Source: Winogradskya consettensis
GTDB taxonomy: Bacteria > Actinomycetota > Actinomycetes > Mycobacteriales > Micromonosporaceae
Assembly (NCBI RefSeq): GCF_018332715.1
Contig: NZ_BOQP01000008.1
Coordinates: 434,001 to 498,000 of the forward strand
Direction: 5' to 3'
DNA: 64,000 nucleotides
Made by a program: the position numbers and the translations under genes. Each line of letters begins with the position of its first letter. Position 1 is the first letter of the stretch. Shown here piece by piece: positions 15,718 to 23,156 of the stretch. The notes beneath the pieces are model-generated. The model made no database searches. It saw nothing but the letters and a program-made list of their open reading frames with translations, and was not told the origin of the DNA.

Positions 15718-15755
15718 GTGCACAACTTAGTTGTGCACAATTAAATTGTGCACAA
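15718..15755 (-). promoter_or_regulatory. Double palindromic OhrR operator
   Basis: Two overlapping perfect inverted repeats: GTGCACAAC-TTA-GTTGTGCAC at 15718-15738 and TTGTGCACAATT-A-AATTGTGCACAA at 15731-15755. They lie 14 bp upstream of the ohrR start in AT-rich DNA, where the promoter of the operon must be, so autoregulation is expected. 15760-16010 holds nothing I can support. Confidence 0.85.
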
Positions 15756-16010
15756 CCTTTCGGTGAGAGAGCCCACAGGCGCCGGCCACGCGCGCCGGAC
15801 GAAGCCGGCGCGAGCCGGACGCGAGCGCCGAGCGGGATGAGACCGGGGTGGGCGCCATGGCGGGTCTGCCGTCGAGGCTGCCCAGGGTGCCAAAGGTGAC
15901 GCCAAGGGGGCACCGCGTCGGTGACTCTGGGGCGGGGATGCGGGCAGACCGCGTGCTCGCTGTGGCCCGGATGCGCCCAGCCGGTCAGGTGGCACGGTGG
16001 CTGGGGGCGG

Positions 16011-16592
16011 CTAGGTCCGTGGGGCGTGGTCGAGGAGGAGTTCGGCGGCGGCGCGGGCGTGGCGGGGGTAGGTGGGGTCGTTGAGGACCATGGCGCGGGT
16101 GGTGGCGCCGTCGGAGAGGGTGACCAGCTGCTCGGCCAGGGGGTGCGGGTCGGCGATGCCCAGGTCGGCGACGAGTTGGGTGACCAGGGTGAGCATGAGG
16201 CGCTTCTTGTCGCGGGCGAAGGTGTGGACGGGGCTGGACGGGTCGGGGTGTTCGGTGGCGGCCTGCAGGAAGGGGCAGCCGCGGACGATGCCGTCGGGCC
16301 AGCTCGGGGTGGTGAACATGGCGAGGAGGCGGTCGCGGGGTGGGACGTCGGGGCGGGCCAGGGTGTCGAGCATGGTCTGGCCGGAGTCCAGCAGGTAGTT
16401 GAGCTGGGCGATGACCAGGTCCTCTTTGGCCGGGAAGTGGGCGTAGAGGGTTCGTTTCGAGACGGGGGCAGCGGTGGCGATGTCTTCCATCGTGGTCGCG
16501 GCGATGCCCTGGGTGGCGAAGAGGCGCACTGCGGCGGTGAGTACGCGTTCGCGTCCGCCGCGTCCCGCTCGGTGTCCCGGTTCCTCAGCCAT
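16011..16592 (-). CDS. TetR-family repressor
   Basis: 193 residues. The HTH covers about 15-62 (RERVLTAAVRLFATQGIAAT, then MEDIATAAPVSKRTLYAHFP). The C-terminal ligand domain has a conserved GCPFLQAATE segment typical of a TetR subgroup that controls oxidoreductases or transporters. It is divergent from the nitroreductase at 16668 with a palindrome between them. Confidence 0.9.
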   Translation of the reverse strand: MAEEPGHRAGRGGRERVLTAAVRLFATQGIAATTMEDIATAAPVSKRTLYAHFPAKEDLVIAQLNYLLDSGQTMLDTLARPDVPPRDRLLAMFTTPSWPDGIVRGCPFLQAATEHPDPSSPVHTFARDKKRLMLTLVTQLVADLGIADPHPLAEQLVTLSDGATTRAMVLNDPTYPRHARAAAELLLDHAPRT

Positions 16593-16597
16593 GTCCC

Positions 16598-16619
16598 AAG
16601 TATACGACGGCGTGTACTT
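16598..16619. promoter_or_regulatory. Probable TetR operator
   Basis: AAGTATACG-ACGG-CGTGTACTT is an inverted repeat with 8 of 9 matched arm positions, located 6 bp upstream of the tetR start. A half-site AACGTGTACTT recurs at 16646-16656, just upstream of the nitroreductase ribosome binding site, so one protein could control both directions. Confidence 0.7.
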
Positions 16620-16667
16620 CGGGTAGGGTCGCCGAGGTAAACGCCAACGTGTACTTGAGGAGTGGGT

Positions 16668-17339
16668 ATGGCTCTGACCGAGGCAGCGGAACGGATCATC
16701 CGGGGGCGGCGGGCGACGCGGGCGTTTCTGGCGGAAGCGGTGCCGGAGGAGACGCTACGGGCCGTTTTCGAGCTGGCCGGGGCCGCGCCGTCGAACTCCA
16801 ACGTGCAGCCGTGGCGGGTCGAGGTGGTCAGCGGGGCGGCGAAGGACCGGCTTGCCGACGCGCTGGTCGATGACGATGGCCGGGGGCGGCGCACGGTCGA
16901 CTTCCCTTACAGCGAGGCCATCTACGGTCCGGAGCACCACCAGCGGCGGGCGGCGTTCGGCCAGGCCCTGTACGGCGCCCTCGGCATCGACCGCGACGCC
17001 CGCGAGATGCTGGCCGCCTACAACACGGCGAGCCTGCGGTTCTACGGGGCGCCGCACGTCGCGCTGCTGTTCGCCCCGGACTCCGGAGATCCCCGGCTGA
17101 CCGCCGACGTCGGCATGTACGCGCAGACCCTGCTCCTGGCCATGCAGGCCCACGGCGTGGACAGCTGCCCGCAGGCGCTGCTGAGCTTCTACGCGGACAC
17201 GGTGCGGGAGACGCTCGGTGTGTCAGGGGGCAAGCTGCTGCTCGGTGTGGCGTTCGGTTACGCCGATCCCGCGGCGAGGGTGAACACCGTGGCCGTGGGC
17301 CGTGAGCCCCTGGAGGAGACGACCCGCTTCCACCGCTAA
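16668..17339 (+). CDS. Nitroreductase-family FMN oxidoreductase
   Basis: 223 residues. The N-terminal RRATRAFLAEAVPEE and AGAAPSNSNVQPWRVEVV segments carry the FMN-contacting Arg, Ser and Asn residues of the nitroreductase family; the C-terminus has KLLLGVAFGYADP. These enzymes use NAD(P)H to reduce nitroaromatics, quinones or enones. ATG 16668 is preceded by GAGGAG; GTG 16662 is in frame. It converges with the phosphatase-fold gene at 17336, overlapping by 4 bp. Confidence 0.88.
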   Translation: MALTEAAERIIRGRRATRAFLAEAVPEETLRAVFELAGAAPSNSNVQPWRVEVVSGAAKDRLADALVDDDGRGRRTVDFPYSEAIYGPEHHQRRAAFGQALYGALGIDRDAREMLAAYNTASLRFYGAPHVALLFAPDSGDPRLTADVGMYAQTLLLAMQAHGVDSCPQALLSFYADTVRETLGVSGGKLLLGVAFGYADPAARVNTVAVGREPLEETTRFHR

Positions 17340-18118
17340 CCGTCGAGGTGGACGACCAGGGGGCGGTGGTCGGAGACGGCGACCGCAGGGGTGCGGACCT
17401 GGACGACGCGGCCGAGGGTGCCGGCGCCACGGGGGTCGGTGAGGATGTGGTCGAGCTGGGCTTTCGGGGCGGGGCTCGGGTAGGTGGCGTGACCCCGGGC
17501 GAGGCTGCGCCAGCCCGTGAACGCGCGGACCGGCCCGGACGGCATGTTGAGGTCACCCATCAGGATGCGGGGTGCCGGGAGCGTGCGCAGGGCCCGCACC
17601 GCGTGGCGTAACTGCCGGACATTCCAGCCGGGTACGAACGACAGGTGCGTGTTCGCGACCGTCATCGGCCCCGTGGGTGCGTCGATGACCGCGGCGATGA
17701 GGATGCGGGGTTCGTCCTTGAGCAGCAGCAGGCCGCCGTCGGGGCCGGGGACCCAGACCGGGGAGCGGATCGGGGCGGCGGGTAGCTGGGTGATCTGCCA
17801 GCGCAGGACCGGCCAGCGGCTGATCAGGGCGATGCCGTAGAGGGGGTGGTCGTTGTCGGCCTCGGATTTCCAGGGGTGCCAGGTCTCGCCCGGGGTGCCG
17901 ACGACGGCGGCGGCGAAGCGGTGGGCGGGGGCGCCGAGGGCGTCGGCGGCGATGGCGGTGAGGTCGAGGTGGCCGCTGCGGGGCTGGGCGCGGTCCACCT
18001 CCTGCAGGCCCAGGATGTCGGCGTCGAGGTCGGCGACTGCCGCGGCGACCCGGTCGGCGTGTACGTTTCCGTCGGACAGGGACCTGCCGTGCAGCAGGTT
18101 GAAGGTGGCCAGGCGCAC
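17336..18118 (-). CDS. Endonuclease/exonuclease/phosphatase-fold protein
   Basis: 260 residues. The EEP signature is complete: TFNLLHG at the N-terminus, LQEVDRAQ (metal-binding Glu, about 40), NTHLSF (about 158), GDLNMP (about 190) and SDHRPLVV (catalytic His, about 250), with QLDHIL before it. The substrate could be a nucleic acid, phosphoinositide or sphingomyelin; no signal peptide is present, so a cytoplasmic role is likely. Confidence 0.88.
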   Translation of the reverse strand: MRLATFNLLHGRSLSDGNVHADRVAAAVADLDADILGLQEVDRAQPRSGHLDLTAIAADALGAPAHRFAAAVVGTPGETWHPWKSEADNDHPLYGIALISRWPVLRWQITQLPAAPIRSPVWVPGPDGGLLLLKDEPRILIAAVIDAPTGPMTVANTHLSFVPGWNVRQLRHAVRALRTLPAPRILMGDLNMPSGPVRAFTGWRSLARGHATYPSPAPKAQLDHILTDPRGAGTLGRVVQVRTPAVAVSDHRPLVVHLDG

Positions 18119-18153
18119 GGAAGTGACCTTAGCGCCGGGCGGGAGGGGGTGCT

Positions 18154-18240
18154 GTGTTCAAGGCGGTGTGCTGCTTGGTCGTGGTGTTTGTCATCCTCGG
18201 GTCGGCGGGAATCTGGCTGCGGCGTCGCCGGGGGATGTGA
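18154..18240 (+). CDS. Small single-pass membrane peptide (28 residues)
   Basis: GTG 18154 opens a 28-codon frame ending TGA 18240, preceded by GGGAGGGGG about 4 nt upstream. The peptide has a hydrophobic helix (AVCCLVVVFVILGSAGIWL) followed by RRRRG, predicting a C-terminus-in membrane anchor. It ends 2 bp before an in-frame ATG of the next gene, as in an operon. No homologue is recalled, and such short frames occur by chance. Confidence 0.5.
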   Translation: MFKAVCCLVVVFVILGSAGIWLRRRRGM

Positions 18241-18260
18241 TCATGGCCGAGAATGGGCGG

Positions 18261-18728
18261 ATGAGCGACGACGATCTGATTACCCGGCTCGAGGAGCAGG
18301 AACGCCGGCTGGTGTTCACCCGGTTCGATCACGCCGACGCGTGGCATCTGGGGAGTCTGCTGGTGGATCTGGCGACCAGCCGGGACCTGCCGGTGGCGGT
18401 CGACATCCGGCGCGGGACGCAGCAGTTGTTCCACGCGGCGCTGCCGGGCAGCACCGCGGACAACGACCACTGGATCGTGCGCAAGGTGCGGGTCGTGGAG
18501 CGGTTCGGGGCGTCGTCGTTCCTGGTCGGGCGGCGTCTCGCGGCGAAGGGTGAGGCTCTGGACGCCAAGTACGGCGTGGACCCGGCCGACTTCGCGACCC
18601 ACGGCGGAGCTTTCCCCGTACGTGTGGAGGGTGTGGGGGTGATCGGGGTGGTGACCGTGTCGGGTCTCCCCCAGGCCGACGACCATGCCCTGGTCGTGGA
18701 GGCCATCGAGACCTATCTGGAGGAGTAG
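18261..18728 (+). CDS. UPF0303/GlcG-HbpS-like (haem-degrading domain) protein
   Basis: 155 residues (161 if ATG 18243 is used). The segments LEEQERRLVFTRFDHADAW and VAVDIRRGTQQLFHAAL, and the end GVVTVSGLPQADDHALVVEA, match the UPF0303 branch of the GlcG/HbpS fold, proteins linked to haem or cofactor binding. Length is typical (about 155-165). It converges with the ribosomal-protection gene, overlapping by 16 bp. Confidence 0.85.
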   Translation: MSDDDLITRLEEQERRLVFTRFDHADAWHLGSLLVDLATSRDLPVAVDIRRGTQQLFHAALPGSTADNDHWIVRKVRVVERFGASSFLVGRRLAAKGEALDAKYGVDPADFATHGGAFPVRVEGVGVIGVVTVSGLPQADDHALVVEAIETYLEE

Positions 18729-20365
18729 CGGTCGAACGTCGCCTCCACGATGCCCTCGCCGTGGGTGAGGCCGGGTAGCCGGCGCCGCAGCTCCTGGACG
18801 CGGGCGGCGGGGAGTTCGGCGGACAGGGTGGCGCGGCGGCCCGGCACGTGGGTGTCCAGGACCGTCCCGCCGAGCCCGGCGAGGACCGGCAGCACCGCGG
18901 GGAGCGTGTCGGCGGGGAGTTCCAGCTCCAGGTGGTGCACGGGTTCGCAGACCCGGGTGCCGGCGCGGGCCAGCGCCGCGGCGAGAACCAGCCGGGTCAG
19001 CTGCCGGAAGTCCCCGGCGGTGCTGGACATGCTCTTGTCGAACGTGCCGTGCGAGTGACTCTGCCGGGCCAGGTAGCCGTTGCGGATCAGGGTGACCCGC
19101 GCGTCGAGGACCTGCCAGCCGTGCGGGCCTTCGGCGAGACCGTCGCGCACGGACTGCTCGACGGCGGTGAAGAACGCGGCGGGCATCGATCCGGGCTCGA
19201 CCTCGATACCGAAGCCGCTGCCCGGTTCGACGCGCAGGCCGACGGTGGCGAGGAACGGACCGGCGCCGATGACCACGGTGTGCTCGCCGACGCCGGTGAC
19301 CCGCTCGACGCTGATGATGCGGGGTTTCGAGAACCGCACGTGCAGGCCGTACTCCTCGGCCAGGGTTCCTGCGATGACTTCCTGCTGGACCTCGCCGTAG
19401 AGGGTGACCGACAGCGGGTCGCGGCGCAGCCCGATCAGCGGATCCTGCTCGGCGAGCTGGGTCAGCGCGGCGTAGACGGCACCACGGTCCTCGGCGACGA
19501 CCACGGACTCCAGGGTCGGCGGCGGGAAGTACGCCGGGGCGTCGCCGGTGGTGTCGCCGAGCTGGTCACCCACCCGGACGGTGCGCAGCCCGCGGATCAC
19601 AGCGATGTGCCCGGCGGTCGCGGACCGCACCACCCGATCGAGAACCCGCAGGCCGGTCACACGGCCCTGGGCGAGCCGGTCCCGCACGTGCAGCGTGCCG
19701 GCGTGAATCCTCGCGTACGCAATCCGCGCCCCATCCGACCGCCCCACCGCCGCCCTTGACCGGACTGAAGGCCCCACCCCTGCTCGCTCGATCTTGAACA
19801 CGCGGGCGTTCAGGGGTGCGTCGCTCTGCTCAGGGGCGTACGGAAGCAGGGTCGTGATCGCGTGGGTGAGTCCGTCGATGCCGTCACCGGTGATCGCGGA
19901 TCCGCACAGCACCGGCCTGTCCCACAGCTCGGTGAGCTGCGCGCGGACCTCGCCGGGGCGGGCACCGCGGCGGTCGGTCTTGTTGATGAAGAACAACGTC
20001 GGCAACCCCAGCCGGCGCAGCGTGCGCAGCAGGACATGGGTGTGCGCCTGGATGCCTTCGACGGCGGAGACGACCAGGATCGCGCCGTCGAGGACCGACA
20101 GGGCCCGTTCGACCTCGGCGATGAAATCCGGGTGCCCCGGGGTGTCGATCAGGTTGACGGTGACGCCGGGCAGCCGGAACGACGCGACCGCCGCACGGAT
20201 CGTGATGCCACGGCGGCGTTCCATCTCCAGGGAGTCGGTGCGGGTGCTGCCCGCGTCGACGCTGCCGAGAACGCCGAGCTCACCCGCGTCGAACAGCAGG
20301 CGCTCGGTCAGGCTGGTCTTACCAGCGTCGACGTGGGCGAGAATACCGAGATTGAGCAATGCCAC
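18713..20365 (-). CDS. Ribosomal protection protein, EF-G-like (TetM/OtrA type)
   Basis: 550 residues. The GTPase domain opens at once: LGILAHVDAGKTSLTERLL (G1), RRRGITIRAA (G2), DTPGHPDFIAEVERA (G3), NKTD (G4). EF-G-like domains II to V follow, including SMSSTAGDFRQLTRLVLA near the C-terminus, where TetM-type proteins reach the decoding centre to remove tetracycline. It is shorter than TetM (639) or OtrA (663). GTG 20365 gives the family N-terminus with AAGGA upstream; ATG 20431 is in frame. Resistance versus a housekeeping role is not decided by sequence. Confidence 0.88.
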   Translation of the reverse strand: MALLNLGILAHVDAGKTSLTERLLFDAGELGVLGSVDAGSTRTDSLEMERRRGITIRAAVASFRLPGVTVNLIDTPGHPDFIAEVERALSVLDGAILVVSAVEGIQAHTHVLLRTLRRLGLPTLFFINKTDRRGARPGEVRAQLTELWDRPVLCGSAITGDGIDGLTHAITTLLPYAPEQSDAPLNARVFKIERAGVGPSVRSRAAVGRSDGARIAYARIHAGTLHVRDRLAQGRVTGLRVLDRVVRSATAGHIAVIRGLRTVRVGDQLGDTTGDAPAYFPPPTLESVVVAEDRGAVYAALTQLAEQDPLIGLRRDPLSVTLYGEVQQEVIAGTLAEEYGLHVRFSKPRIISVERVTGVGEHTVVIGAGPFLATVGLRVEPGSGFGIEVEPGSMPAAFFTAVEQSVRDGLAEGPHGWQVLDARVTLIRNGYLARQSHSHGTFDKSMSSTAGDFRQLTRLVLAAALARAGTRVCEPVHHLELELPADTLPAVLPVLAGLGGTVLDTHVPGRRATLSAELPAARVQELRRRLPGLTHGEGIVEATFDRYSSR

Positions 20366-20494
20366 GAACAGAGTCCTTCGACGAGACCGGCAGGGCGGGA
20401 AGGAACTCAGTCGCGGTACGCATACGGCCATCCTGGACCCGGGCAGGTGCGACGGTCCACCGAATAAACCGCCCGGAGCGTACGATTCCCGGTC

Positions 20495-21016
20495 GTGTCC
20501 ACAACCCCTGAACCGTCCGGCGGGCTCACCCTGCGCCCGTGGCACGACAACGACGCGGCCGCGCTGGTCGCGGTCGCCGACGACCCCGCCCTGCACCGCT
20601 GGACCGGGATGCGCGCCGGCGACACCACCGAGGCGTTGCGGTGGCTGGCCGTGCAGCACGCCGGGCTCGCCGACGGCAGCCGCTACACGTTCGCCGTCGT
20701 CGACGACGGGCAGCACCTGCTCGGCCATGTCGTCCTCAAACGCGGGGAACGCCCGGAGAACCTCGCCGAGGTCGGCTACTGGGTCGCGGCACCCGCCCGG
20801 GGCCGGGGCGTCGCCCCACGAGCGGTCACGATCCTCACGGGATGGTCGTTCACGCGGTTCCCCGAACTGACCCGCGTCGAGCTCAGACATCAGAGCGACA
20901 ACACGGCGTCGTGCCGGGTTGCGGTCAAATGCGGCTACGCGTACGAGGCCACGCTCGCCGCCGCCCATCCGTACCCGCAGACCGGGCATCTGCACGCCCT
21001 GGAGAGGACACTGTGA
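20495..21016 (+). CDS. GNAT N-acetyltransferase, RimJ-like
   Basis: 173 residues with the GNAT fold: LTLRPWHDNDAAALVAVADD at the start, the acetyl-CoA pyrophosphate loop AAPARGRGVAPRAV near residue 105, and a C-terminal NTASCRVAVKCGYAYEATL, the classic RimJ/RimL ending. Such enzymes acetylate protein N-termini or small amines. Its TGA overlaps the GTG of the aldo-keto reductase by 4 nt. Confidence 0.88.
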   Translation: MSTTPEPSGGLTLRPWHDNDAAALVAVADDPALHRWTGMRAGDTTEALRWLAVQHAGLADGSRYTFAVVDDGQHLLGHVVLKRGERPENLAEVGYWVAAPARGRGVAPRAVTILTGWSFTRFPELTRVELRHQSDNTASCRVAVKCGYAYEATLAAAHPYPQTGHLHALERTL

Positions 21017-21783
21017 CGACTACCGCCGACGCAGCCGGGACCGCGCCCCTGGGAGACCGCGTCGTCAACCGCATGGGCTTCGGGACGATGCGGATCACCG
21101 CGAACCCGGACCGTGACCTGGCGATCCGGGTCGTGCGCCGGGCCTACGAGCTGGGCGTCAACCACTTCGACACGGCCGCGTTCTACGTGTCACCCGGCGG
21201 GACGCTGGGGGTCGGGACCGGGGAGAAGCGGTATGCCGCGGAGCTTCTGCGGGCCGCGCTCAGCCCGTACCCCTCAGAGATCGTCATCGCGACCAAGGTC
21301 GGAACCCGCGGCCAGAAGCCCCTGAGGGAGCGCATCGAAGCGAACCTGCAGTTACTCGGGGTTGACCGCCTCGACGTGGTGAACCTGCGTCTCGCCGACA
21401 ACGCGGGCTCCCTCGCCGAGCCGTTCGCCGAGCTCGCCCGGCTTCGCGACGAAGGCCTGATCCGGGACCTGGGGATCTCGAACGTGACCGTCGCGCAGCT
21501 CGACGAGGCGCAGACCATCGCGCCCGTGGTGTGCGTGCAGAACGCGTTCGGCGTGGACTACCCGGACCGTACGCTGCTCGACGCCTGCGGTCAGCGACAG
21601 ATCGCGTTCGTGCCGTTCTTCTCCCTCGCCGGCACCGACCGCGAGAAAGGCACCCCGGCCACGGTGCGCGACCATCAACAGCGGCTCGCGTGGACGCTGC
21701 ACCAGGGACCGCACGTCCTCGCGATCCCCGGCACCGGCAGCGTCGAGCACCTGGAACAGAACATCGCCGCCGGCGCGATGTGA
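21013..21783 (+). CDS. Aldo/keto reductase
   Basis: 256 residues from GTG 21013, coupled to the acetyltransferase by GTGA overlap. The TIM-barrel motifs are GFGTMRIT, GVNHFDTAAFY (Asp and catalytic Tyr), IVIATKVG (Lys) and RDLGISNVTVAQLDEA, with the NADPH-binding AIPGTGSVEHLEQNI at the end. Substrate unknown. The stop is 2 bp from the convergent quinone oxidoreductase gene. Confidence 0.9.
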   Translation: MTTTADAAGTAPLGDRVVNRMGFGTMRITANPDRDLAIRVVRRAYELGVNHFDTAAFYVSPGGTLGVGTGEKRYAAELLRAALSPYPSEIVIATKVGTRGQKPLRERIEANLQLLGVDRLDVVNLRLADNAGSLAEPFAELARLRDEGLIRDLGISNVTVAQLDEAQTIAPVVCVQNAFGVDYPDRTLLDACGQRQIAFVPFFSLAGTDREKGTPATVRDHQQRLAWTLHQGPHVLAIPGTGSVEHLEQNIAAGAM

Positions 21784-21785
21784 CG

Positions 21786-22772
21786 TCAGCGGACCCGCAG
21801 GACCAGCTTGCCGCGGTTCACTCCCGCGGCGAGCTGGTCGAGTGCGACCTTTGCGTCGGCGAGTGCCACCTCACCGGTGACGTCGATGCGTACCGCGCCG
21901 GTCCGGACGAGATCGAGGCCGGCCTGACCGAAACGGGACACGAGGTGCGGCGCGTGCCGGACGAGGTGGCCGATGTTGAAACCGCCGACCATCCGGTTGT
22001 TCTTCCACAACGGCTGGACGGGCAGGACCAGATCGGGGTGGCTGCCCGCGTCACCGAAGGCCACCAGCCGGCCGAACGGCCCCAGCAGATCAATGCCAGC
22101 CGCCCGGGCAGCGCCACCCACCGGATCGAGCACCACGTCGACGCCGGCCCCGCCGAGCAGGTCGCTGACCGCGCCGGGAAAGGCGTCACGGACCACGACG
22201 TGGTCGTAGCCGAACGTACGGGCGTACTCCACTTTCGCCGCCGAACCGACCGTGCCGATGACCATGCCGGCGCCGAGGGCACGTGCGATCTGGGCCGCCG
22301 CGGTTCCCACTCCTCCGGCGGCGGCATGAATGAGGACGGTTTCGCCGGGCTGCAGACGGCCGCTGCCGGCAAGCGCCCCGTACGCCGTCGTCAGAACCGT
22401 CGGCGCCGCCGCAGCGGTGTCCAGGCTCAGACCCTCGGCGGTGTACGTGAACGCAGCCGGTGCGACGGCGTACTCGGCGTACCCGCCGAAGCCCGGCAGG
22501 TACGCGGTCACCGCCTGCCCTTCGGCGAAACCGGTGACCCCGTCGCCGAGCGCTGCGACCCGGCCGGCCGCTTCCAGGCCGGGGATTTCACCGTCGGCGT
22601 CGGCCCGCCCGAAGTCACCGCGCCAGTGCTGAAGCTCGGCGAAGTTCACTCCGGCGTACGCGACCTCGATGAGCACCTCATTCGGCCCGGGCTGCGGGAC
22701 CGGCCGATCGAAGACGGTGAACTGCCCACCGTTGGTGGTGAACCCGACCGCCCGCATCGCCGGTGTTGTCAC
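21786..22772 (-). CDS. Zinc-free quinone oxidoreductase-like MDR protein
   Basis: 328 residues of the medium-chain dehydrogenase/reductase superfamily, QOR branch: YAGVNFAELQHWRGDFG, the NADPH-binding AAAGGVGTAAAQIARALGA (about 150), and DVVLDPVGG. The zinc ligands of alcohol dehydrogenases are absent. GTG 22772 overlaps the TGA of the upstream DUF6204 gene (GTGA), so the pair is translationally coupled; ATG 22757 is an alternative. Confidence 0.9.
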   Translation of the reverse strand: MTTPAMRAVGFTTNGGQFTVFDRPVPQPGPNEVLIEVAYAGVNFAELQHWRGDFGRADADGEIPGLEAAGRVAALGDGVTGFAEGQAVTAYLPGFGGYAEYAVAPAAFTYTAEGLSLDTAAAAPTVLTTAYGALAGSGRLQPGETVLIHAAAGGVGTAAAQIARALGAGMVIGTVGSAAKVEYARTFGYDHVVVRDAFPGAVSDLLGGAGVDVVLDPVGGAARAAGIDLLGPFGRLVAFGDAGSHPDLVLPVQPLWKNNRMVGGFNIGHLVRHAPHLVSRFGQAGLDLVRTGAVRIDVTGEVALADAKVALDQLAAGVNRGKLVLRVR

Positions 22773-23110
22773 GCGATCTCCCGGCGACCGCGAGGACCCA
22801 GCGGGACCAGTGACATGTCCGTGGTCTGCGACGTCAGATTTTTGTACGCATAACCGCGAGCGGTCATCCACTGCGCGGCCGCGGTCTCGGCGGCGGCAGT
22901 CACCTTCACGATGTCGCTGTCCTGCTCGGCGGTGCCCTCGTAGCGGAAGGTAAAGAACGGCCGGGTCGCGATGTCGTACGTCAGCGACCCGGCCGCGGTG
23001 AACGCCGCGAACGCCACATCGTGCTGCGCAGCGTCTTTCAGCAGCGCAGCGCGCTGGTCGGCGGTCAGCGCGTCGAACGCGCCCTTGACGGTCACCCGGA
23101 TCGTTTTCAC
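22769..23110 (-). CDS. DUF6204-like small protein
   Basis: 113 residues from GTG 23110. The sequence IRVTVKGAFDALTADQRA, followed by AAFTAAGSLTYDIATRPFFTFR and ending GYAYKNLTSQTTDMS, matches the actinobacterial DUF6204 family as I remember it. No catalytic residues are evident. Longer in-frame starts up to 23191 lack family similarity. Confidence 0.78.
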   Translation of the reverse strand: MKTIRVTVKGAFDALTADQRAALLKDAAQHDVAFAAFTAAGSLTYDIATRPFFTFRYEGTAEQDSDIVKVTAAAETAAAQWMTARGYAYKNLTSQTTDMSLVPLGPRGRREIA

Positions 23111-23156
23111 GCAGCCATCGTCCCAGGCCGCGCCACCGGTTTTCTGACCGCTTTGC

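Noticed and set aside
20319..20423. Leader peptide upstream of the ribosomal-protection gene
   Set aside because: A 34-codon frame overlaps the start, but it has no clear ribosome binding site and no attenuator hairpins; it is probably chance.
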